In this document: one piece after another, positions 57,935-64,000 of the stretch
Layout of the letters: each line of letters opens with the position of its first letter
How positions within the stretch are numbered: the first letter of the stretch is position 1
Assembly (NCBI RefSeq): GCF_000807275.1
Contig: NZ_CP009056.1
Location: forward strand, 1,613,192-1,677,191
DNA: 64,000 bases
From: Frischella perrara
GTDB taxonomy: Bacteria; Pseudomonadota; Gammaproteobacteria; Enterobacterales; Orbaceae
Reading direction: 5' to 3'
Notes under the pieces: generated by a model
The model's database searches: none
Told to the model about the DNA's origin: nothing
The model's input: only the letters and a program-made list of their open reading frames with translations
Translations under genes and position numbers: made by a program

Positions 57935-60265
57935 TTAACAATGCTCAGAATCATGACCGATGTGTGTTCTTTTTAAGCTATTATATTGAGTAAAAGCTGT
58001 ATATTGACCGATGATCTTTAACACACAAATGATAAATACTAATAAAGCAGCTAAGCCAATTAACCAAAAAAATGCGATTGAAGATACCGCTAATTGTGAC
58101 AATTGATAATAACCAGTAGCTATAATCCAACCTATACAGAAAGTCCACAAGGCAACAAATATCATCCATCGCATACCGGCTTCACGATACACAGCACCAA
58201 GCGCTGCAACACATGGCGTGTAAAGTAAAATAAAAATTAAATATGCCATTGCAGCCTGCGGAGAACCAAAAGATGAAGAAATTTTGCTGATTGTAGTATT
58301 ATCAATATCTAACTCATCTTGTAATGTATCAATGCTTTGATGAGTTTGCGAAAAACCAATGGGATCGAGCAATGAATGGGTTAATTCCACTAAATTAGCG
58401 GGTATCGTCAACCAAGCTGCTTTAACTTCTGCAAAAAAATCCCATGATTCTTCTTGGTTAGAATTTTGTTGATTTTCTATAGAATAAAGCGAATTTAAAG
58501 AAGCAATAACAGCTTCTTTTGCAAATATTCCGGTAAAAATCCCCACTGTCGCTGGCCAATTCTGTTGTGTTACTCCCATCGGGGTAAAAATCGGTGTAAT
58601 AGAATGACTAGCCAAAGCTAAGATAGATTCATCAGTATTTTCATGACCAAATGTTCCATCGCGACTGATCGAATTAAGTATGCTTAAAATCATTACCATT
58701 AACACTATGGCTTTACCTGCTTTAAAAATAAAGCTCTTCAATCTTTGCCAAGTTAAATGCAGCATACTTTTTAAGGTTGGAATACGATAAGCGGGCATTT
58801 CCATAATAAATGGCGTGATTTCACCTTTTAATAGGGTAAATTTCAATAATAATCCTGTCGCAATCGCAATAACTATTCCTAATAAATACAAGATAAAAAC
58901 GACAGTTGATGTATGCTGAGGAAAGAAAATAACCGCTAATAAGACATAAACGGGTAACCGAGCATTACAAGACATAAAAGGGATCATACAAATTGACATA
59001 ATACGATCTCGTGTACTTTCCAGTGTTCGAGTTCCCATAATAGCCGGTACACCACATCCAAAACCTACTAACATTGGAACGAACGCTTTGCCAGGCAAAC
59101 CTATCATACGCATACCACGATCGACAACCATTGCAGCTCGCGCTAAATAGCCAGAATCCTCCAAAAACGATAAGCAAAAAAACATAGCCGCAATAATAGG
59201 TATAAAACTAGCGACGGTCTGAATACCAGAACCAATACCATTGGCCAAAATAACAATTAACCAATCTGGTGCCCCTATATTAATTAGGATATGGCCAAAA
59301 CCCTCTACACATATTGCAGAGAAAAGTCCATCAAAAAAGTCAATAAATACTGAGCCTAACTTAACGGCAAACATAAACATTAAATAAATAACCAATAAAA
59401 AGCAAGGCACGCCTGTGATACGTCCTAAGGTGATTTTATCGATCTTTTCTGATAATGAACTACTAGCTTCACGAGGTGAAGAAATGACCATTTTACAAAT
59501 TTGATCAATCGCTTCATAACGACTGCTTGCTAATGCGACATCTAATTCACCGTCAAATTGTGCAGCTAATTCATGACGACACTTATCAATAATTGTTAGC
59601 TCATCTCGTGTTAGATTCAATAAATGATGATCAATTAAACCTTCCAGTAATTGCCATCGGTTAAGTAACTTAAGCTTACTAGTATCAGGCAAGTTTGATA
59701 AATGCTTATCAATAATTTGTTCTTGAGGTTTAGCTAAAGTCGCTACTATTGGTAACTTTGGCAGAGGATCTGTAACAGAATTCTCAATAAGTTGATACAA
59801 ATTTTCAAGACCTATTTTTTTACTAGCAGAAATTGTAACAACAGGGTAACCCAACAATTGCGTGAGTTTATCCTTATTGATATATTCACCTAAATCTTCT
59901 AATGCATCGATCATATTAAGTACAATAATCATCGGTAGATTTAGGTCAATGAGTTGCATGGTTAAATATAAGCTACGCTGTAAATTTGTTGCATCTATAA
60001 TATTAATAATAATGTCATTTTCTGCCGATAATATATAGTCTCGGGTAATCATTTCATCTTGCGAGCTTGCTTGATTATTATTTTCAATTGCATATGTACC
60101 CGGTAGATCAATAATATGATAGTGTCGTTGATGATAATTAAATACACCACTTTTACGTTCAACTGTAACACCCGGCCAATTCCCTACACGTTGAGTTGAA
60201 CCGGTAAGAAGATTAAATAATGTTGTTTTACCGCAATTTGGATTACCAATTAACGCAATATTCAT
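57935..60265 (-). CDS. feoB: Ferrous iron transporter FeoB
   Basis: 776 residues. The N-terminal GTPase has G1 GNPNCGKT near 7-14, G3 DLPG near 54, G4 NMID near 120 and G5 SASK near 148; a GDI-like helical region follows to about 265; the permease then has two nucleoside-gate-like blocks, with GFGCGVPAIMGTR near 408 (Cys in the pore motif) and FTGIFAKEAVIASL near 580. It imports ferrous iron at the inner membrane. The start overlaps the feoA stop by four bases. Confidence 0.95.
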   Translation of the reverse strand: MNIALIGNPNCGKTTLFNLLTGSTQRVGNWPGVTVERKSGVFNYHQRHYHIIDLPGTYAIENNNQASSQDEMITRDYILSAENDIIINIIDATNLQRSLYLTMQLIDLNLPMIIVLNMIDALEDLGEYINKDKLTQLLGYPVVTISASKKIGLENLYQLIENSVTDPLPKLPIVATLAKPQEQIIDKHLSNLPDTSKLKLLNRWQLLEGLIDHHLLNLTRDELTIIDKCRHELAAQFDGELDVALASSRYEAIDQICKMVISSPREASSSLSEKIDKITLGRITGVPCFLLVIYLMFMFAVKLGSVFIDFFDGLFSAICVEGFGHILINIGAPDWLIVILANGIGSGIQTVASFIPIIAAMFFCLSFLEDSGYLARAAMVVDRGMRMIGLPGKAFVPMLVGFGCGVPAIMGTRTLESTRDRIMSICMIPFMSCNARLPVYVLLAVIFFPQHTSTVVFILYLLGIVIAIATGLLLKFTLLKGEITPFIMEMPAYRIPTLKSMLHLTWQRLKSFIFKAGKAIVLMVMILSILNSISRDGTFGHENTDESILALASHSITPIFTPMGVTQQNWPATVGIFTGIFAKEAVIASLNSLYSIENQQNSNQEESWDFFAEVKAAWLTIPANLVELTHSLLDPIGFSQTHQSIDTLQDELDIDNTTISKISSSFGSPQAAMAYLIFILLYTPCVAALGAVYREAGMRWMIFVALWTFCIGWIIATGYYQLSQLAVSSIAFFWLIGLAALLVFIICVLKIIGQYTAFTQYNSLKRTHIGHDSEHC

Positions 60266-60510
60266 TCGGCAATTTCCTTAATAGCTATGGTTGCAGCTTC
60301 TTTTCGTCGTAAACAGAGAAAAAAACCGCGTATTTTGATCTCTAATGGATCACCAAATGGTGCAACACGGACTAACGAAACTTTACATCCTGGTGTAATC
60401 CCCATTGCTAACAATTTGCGTCGGAAAGGGGATGATTCAGGAAGTAAATGGGTGATTACAGCTTCCTTACCATAAGCAAGCTGATTAAGAGTTGATACGG
60501 CCGTAACCAT
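60262..60510 (-). CDS. feoA: Ferrous iron transport accessory protein FeoA
   Basis: 82 residues, SH3-like fold; RRKLLAMGITPGCKVSLVRVAPFGDPLEIKIRGF near 30-63 is the family core. FeoA binds and assists FeoB. First gene of the feoABC operon, with a Fur box 35 bases upstream of the start. Confidence 0.93.
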   Translation of the reverse strand: MVTAVSTLNQLAYGKEAVITHLLPESSPFRRKLLAMGITPGCKVSLVRVAPFGDPLEIKIRGFFLCLRRKEAATIAIKEIAE

Positions 60511-60544
60511 TATGAAGTTCCTAAAAATATTAGCATATATCTGT

Positions 60545-60563
60545 GATAATGCGAATTATTATC
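60545..60563. promoter_or_regulatory. Fur box of feoABC
   Basis: GATAATGCGAATTATTATC matches 16 of 19 positions of the Fur consensus (GATAATGATAATCATTATC). It lies 35 bases upstream of feoA, so iron-replete Fur should repress the operon. Confidence 0.85.
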
Positions 60564-60629
60564 AATTTTACTACGAATAAAGTTGCGATTTTATCATTAA
60601 TTTAGAAAAAATAACAATTTATAGATTGG

Positions 60630-60672
60630 AATATTGTTTTAATCTGCGAATACAGCAGATTAAAACAATATT
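60630..60672. terminator. 18-bp perfect hairpin terminator
   Basis: Arms 60630-60647 and 60655-60672 (AATATTGTTTTAATCTGC and its complement) with a 7-base loop. The inner GC-containing stem plus T/A-rich outer arms on both sides suit a terminator for the 462-residue lipoprotein gene, 16 bases after its stop; it also insulates the feo promoter. Confidence 0.75.
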
Positions 60673-60688
60673 AATTGACAATTTCTAT

Positions 60689-62077
60689 TTATAATTGTTC
60701 CGTATAACTATAAATATTTTTTAGAATATCTGATATATAACTTTCTGATTGTTTATAAGCGTATTGATATAGCTCTTCACGAGTTAGATACTGACCGGAG
60801 GTATAATTACGATATTTTTTGGGTACATCACCTGTATAAACATATTGATTCTCAATTGAATTGTGAAGGAAATTCTCACTATGGCTATAATTATATAATC
60901 CTCTCACATTTATATTGATATTTTGTTGTATTTCATTTGAATAAGTACGTGTTTCTAAATTAAAATAATACGTTTTATATATGTCTTGTTTTTCGATCTT
61001 ATCATTTTCTCCTTTTATATTAATCGTTTTTTCAAGCAAATTTTCACTCATACTATCAATACGAGATTGAGGAGAGGTATTTTGATAATAGTTTTTAGTT
61101 GTTATTTCAATCACTATGTCAGCCTGTTGGGTGCTGTTGACAAATTGATAATATTGATTAGTAAAAACATTTGAAGCCAAATTGCGATAGTCAGGACTTA
61201 GATAAATTTTAATAATACCTTTTTGCTGATATTGTTTCGCCAATGTGGCAGCATTTTGGTAATTACCATAAGGTTGGTAAATTTCAGCGGCCTGATTAAG
61301 AAGTTGTGTAATTTCTCGATAACTATAACGAGTATTAGCATGTTGTAAAATGGTTTGAGCTTTTTCATAATACGATTTTGCTTCTCTTGTTCGATATTTT
61401 TTATCGTAAGTTATGAATAATTGTTCACTATCTTTATATTTACCAAGCGGTTTATAAACTTCAATTGCTTGAGCAAAATTTTCAGCTGCGAGTTTAAATG
61501 AGTCAAACTGTGCATAATACTTACCCGCATTATAAAATTCATTTGCAGCCACCTGCATATATTTGGTATTAGCCTTCTGATATAAGTTTTCAATATCATT
61601 ATACTTGTAATATTCTAAGCCTTTTTTGTACAAATCTGCTCGCATCGAATAGCAAGAACTTGATTCACAGGTAACAGCATTACCCCACAAATAATATTCT
61701 TCCGCTATGGCTTTCCTTAATGAGAAAAAATCATATTTATTATTAAAGAAAGAGACTTGTTGACTAAAAAAACGATTAGCTAATTGGGATTTCATATTGA
61801 GAAGTGCAACTAGACTCTCAATACGACTATTATGATCATTTCTATCTGCTGTTAATAAACGATTTTCGTAATGTCCCATTACATCACTGACCAATTGACG
61901 AAAATGAGTTAAATCATCAGCATCAAGTTTTTGCTCACCTTTTTCTTCAACGTATGCGATGATTAAGCTAATGCTCTCCAAATATTTGCCTTCTTTATAA
62001 GCTTGATCTGCTGTTCGTTCGAATGCACAAGCCGTCAAAATAACAACACAAAAAAGAATTAAATAGATACGCATCAT
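60689..62077 (-). CDS. TPR-like lipoprotein, unknown function
   Basis: 462 residues. A type II signal peptide with lipobox LTAC near 14-17. The N-terminal two thirds is alpha-helical with TPR/SEL-like patterns (DQAYKEGKYLESISLIIAYVEE near 23; EFYNAGKYYAQFDSFKLAAENFAQAIEVYKPLGKYKDSEQLF near 180-221; a related KYRTREAKSYYEKAQ unit near 228). The C-terminal ~170 residues are beta-rich and tyrosine-rich. No catalytic motif. Probably outer-membrane anchored. Start Met-Met with TAGGAA upstream. Located between glnE and feoA on the same strand with its own terminator. Confidence 0.75.
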   Translation of the reverse strand: MMRIYLILFCVVILTACAFERTADQAYKEGKYLESISLIIAYVEEKGEQKLDADDLTHFRQLVSDVMGHYENRLLTADRNDHNSRIESLVALLNMKSQLANRFFSQQVSFFNNKYDFFSLRKAIAEEYYLWGNAVTCESSSCYSMRADLYKKGLEYYKYNDIENLYQKANTKYMQVAANEFYNAGKYYAQFDSFKLAAENFAQAIEVYKPLGKYKDSEQLFITYDKKYRTREAKSYYEKAQTILQHANTRYSYREITQLLNQAAEIYQPYGNYQNAATLAKQYQQKGIIKIYLSPDYRNLASNVFTNQYYQFVNSTQQADIVIEITTKNYYQNTSPQSRIDSMSENLLEKTINIKGENDKIEKQDIYKTYYFNLETRTYSNEIQQNININVRGLYNYSHSENFLHNSIENQYVYTGDVPKKYRNYTSGQYLTREELYQYAYKQSESYISDILKNIYSYTEQL

Positions 62078-62187
62078 TATTCCTACTAATATTGTTTAAT
62101 TAAGTGAGATACTGAGTCGCAAACATTTTAACAATATAATTCAGGTAAAGTTTAATATTCTAGATAAAATGAATGTTCATCTCAGCA

Positions 62188-64000
62188 TTAAATTAACCAT
62201 TTTTTCCAACTGTTATTTACATATTCTCTTTGTTGTTGAAATTCCTCTTCAACAACATTGGCTGACAATAATTGTAATGATAGACGATGAATTTCATTAC
62301 GCATCATGATATAGATTTGTGTCAATTTTTCAGCTTCATCTTTAGGCATAATACCTAGTTGAGCAGCTAAGGCAAGAATTCTTACATTATCGCTCCATTT
62401 CGTCATCTTAGGTTGCGTGGAGGCATAATTCAGTACTAGATATTGGGAAATAAACTCAATATCACCAATACCACCTTCATCGACTTTTATATTAAATTTT
62501 CCATCTGGTTGGCTTAAATGTGCTCGCATTTTTTCACGCATTTCACGAACATCATCTTTTAATTTCTGTTGTTCACGCTTTTTGGTTAAGACTTGGTGAC
62601 GAATTGAGTCAAATTTTGCTTTTAGTTGCGCTTCGCCATAAACTACTCGGGTTCTAACTAAAGCCTGATGCTCCCATGTCCAAGCATCGTTATTTTGATA
62701 ATCGGCAAAAGCAGATAATGTACAAGCAAGTAATCCAGCGTCTCCTTGTGGACGTAAACGAACATCAACCTCATATAAAATGCCAGAATTAGTGCGAATA
62801 TTAAAGAGATAAATAATCCTTTGAACCAGCCTTAAATAGAATTGACGACTATCAATAATCTTAGAACCCGTAGTCATACTTTCGGCAGGGCAATCATGCA
62901 AAAAAACCAGATCAAGATCAGAACCATAACCTAATTCTAATCCACCTAATTTACCATAACCTACCACTAACAACCCTTTTTGATTATCATCTTGTAAATA
63001 ATCTGGACGACCATAACGCTGTATCATCTGATTCCAAGCAATTTGTACAACAAAATCTAGCATTGCCTCCGCTAGATAAGTCAAGTGATCACTCACTTTC
63101 ATGGTAGGTAATACTTGTTCAACATCAGCTGCAGCAATGTGTAATAACTGCATTTGCTTAAACTGACGTAACGCCTCAAGCTGCTGCTCTTCATCATCTG
63201 TCGGGACACGTAATAGATATTGATATAGCTCACTTTTATATTCATTGAGCGCCACTGTTTGATAAAGTGAATTCAGGTCAATCAGTTCGTCAAGCAAAAT
63301 TGGATAACGCATAAGTTGATCACTGATCATAGGTGATGCTGCACATAAACGAATCAATTGTTTCAAGGCATTGGGATATTCAACTAGCAACTCTAAGTAA
63401 GTGGTACGACTAACAATATTAACTAAAATTTGTAATATTCTCGGTAAAATCGTAAGCCATTTGGAATCTTGACACACTAGAGCAAAAACATTTGGCATAA
63501 GTTGGTCTAAAATATCTCGACCTCTTACTCCAATGGTACGCTTACCAATATCCTTTCTAAATTGTACAATGAGCTGATATAAAGCGTTATATGCTTCATC
63601 ATTAGCTAAATTAGGCAGAACAGTTTTGATATCCTCCGCTACTAGATCAATGTCCCATAATTCATTAAATTTTAAACTTTTTACATTCTGTGAATGCTCA
63701 TTCTCATCACTGCCGATTAAATCATTAAAAATAATACGATTTGCGGATAAACGTTCAGTGAGTTCCTGCTCAAAATTGCTCCAGTTCGTAAATCCCATTC
63801 CTATTGCTATACGTGTTTGATTAAGATCATCGTCTGGAAGCGTTTGAGTCTGTTCATCATTAATTGCTTGCAATAGATTCTCACAACGCCTTAAAAACAA
63901 ATAATTATGTTGTAATGTGTTGACTTCATCAGTCGTTAAAAGCCTTTCATGTTCAATAACTTTTAATGCGTCAAGTAGGGAACGTGTTTGCAAAGCCACC
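62188..64000 (-). CDS. glnE: Bifunctional glutamine synthetase adenylyltransferase/adenylyl-removing enzyme, 5' end outside window
   Basis: The visible 603 residues are the C-terminal part of GlnE (full length about 950): the linker and start of the second half, then the adenylyltransferase domain with GYGKLGGLELGYGSDLDLVFLHD near 350-372 of the visible part (paired metal-binding Asp in GSDLDLVF), YEVDVRLRPQGDAGLL near 407, and DVREMREKMRAHL near 478. GlnE adenylylates and deadenylylates glutamine synthetase in response to PII. The frame is open at the window end, so the start is beyond 64000. Confidence 0.95.
   Translation of the reverse strand, partial: VALQTRSLLDALKVIEHERLLTTDEVNTLQHNYLFLRRCENLLQAINDEQTQTLPDDDLNQTRIAIGMGFTNWSNFEQELTERLSANRIIFNDLIGSDENEHSQNVKSLKFNELWDIDLVAEDIKTVLPNLANDEAYNALYQLIVQFRKDIGKRTIGVRGRDILDQLMPNVFALVCQDSKWLTILPRILQILVNIVSRTTYLELLVEYPNALKQLIRLCAASPMISDQLMRYPILLDELIDLNSLYQTVALNEYKSELYQYLLRVPTDDEEQQLEALRQFKQMQLLHIAAADVEQVLPTMKVSDHLTYLAEAMLDFVVQIAWNQMIQRYGRPDYLQDDNQKGLLVVGYGKLGGLELGYGSDLDLVFLHDCPAESMTTGSKIIDSRQFYLRLVQRIIYLFNIRTNSGILYEVDVRLRPQGDAGLLACTLSAFADYQNNDAWTWEHQALVRTRVVYGEAQLKAKFDSIRHQVLTKKREQQKLKDDVREMREKMRAHLSQPDGKFNIKVDEGGIGDIEFISQYLVLNYASTQPKMTKWSDNVRILALAAQLGIMPKDEAEKLTQIYIMMRNEIHRLSLQLLSANVVEEEFQQQREYVNNSWKKWLI

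Overview
The window is AT-rich DNA of a gammaproteobacterium. The core genes (rpmH-rnpA-yidD-yidC, argR, mogA, nudC, murQ, lplT-aas, feoABC, glnE) look like distant relatives of the Enterobacterales versions. Their low GC, the many short secreted orphan proteins and the heavy gene decay suggest a host-associated lineage such as the Orbales (Gilliamella-like insect-gut symbionts). That placement is inference from protein resemblance; no rRNA or other taxonomic marker is present.

Layout. (a) 1-8.5 kb: a large RTX protein, cut by the window edge, with an exact 765-bp internal repeat, followed by its type I secretion ABC transporter and HlyD-type adaptor. (b) 8.9-13.4 kb: a DUF2867-like protein, a decayed lipoprotein gene, a DeoR-family regulator and two tandem exported bilobal aspartic proteases. 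(c) 13.5-20.8 kb: a sugar-phosphate locus with a YbiW-type glycyl radical enzyme, its activase, a second DeoR-family regulator, fructose-6-phosphate aldolase (fsaA) and glycerol dehydrogenase (gldA). The sugar kinase (ROK) and PTS permease genes survive only as two fragments joined by a deletion. A CRP site and palindromes with TTTCGA half-sites lie in the divergent promoter. (d) 21-31.4 kb: an accessory region with orphan secreted and polytopic membrane proteins. It holds a 3.2-kb tandem duplication whose second copy has collapsed into a chimeric pseudogene, a decayed module that looks like type VI effector remains next to a DUF6708-like gene, and a Ner/Nlp-like DNA-binding protein.

(e) 32-43 kb: four same-strand genes for exported proteins: a 674-residue protein, a tandem rhodanese-fold protein without catalytic cysteines, a 1255-residue multi-Ig protein and a 1347-residue RHS/YD-repeat protein with a Sec signal and a cysteine-containing variable tail. 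This is the best candidate for an undescribed surface or secreted system. (f) 43.8-46.5 kb: two secreted endonuclease/exonuclease/phosphatase-fold enzymes and a small lipoprotein. (g) 47-64 kb: mostly housekeeping genes (tatE-like, uspF-like, mogA, argR, nudC, the yidC cluster, murQ, lplT-aas, Fur-regulated feoABC, a TPR-like lipoprotein, and the 3' part of glnE). dnaA and mnmE, the usual neighbours of the rpmH-yidC cluster, are absent.

How the parts work together: the RTX protein is presumably exported by the adjacent transporter with an unlinked TolC. The glycyl radical enzyme, aldolase and dehydrogenase form a plausible short route from a deoxy- or anhydro-sugar phosphate to glyceraldehyde-3-phosphate and a reduced C3 product. 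The feo operon imports ferrous iron under Fur control.
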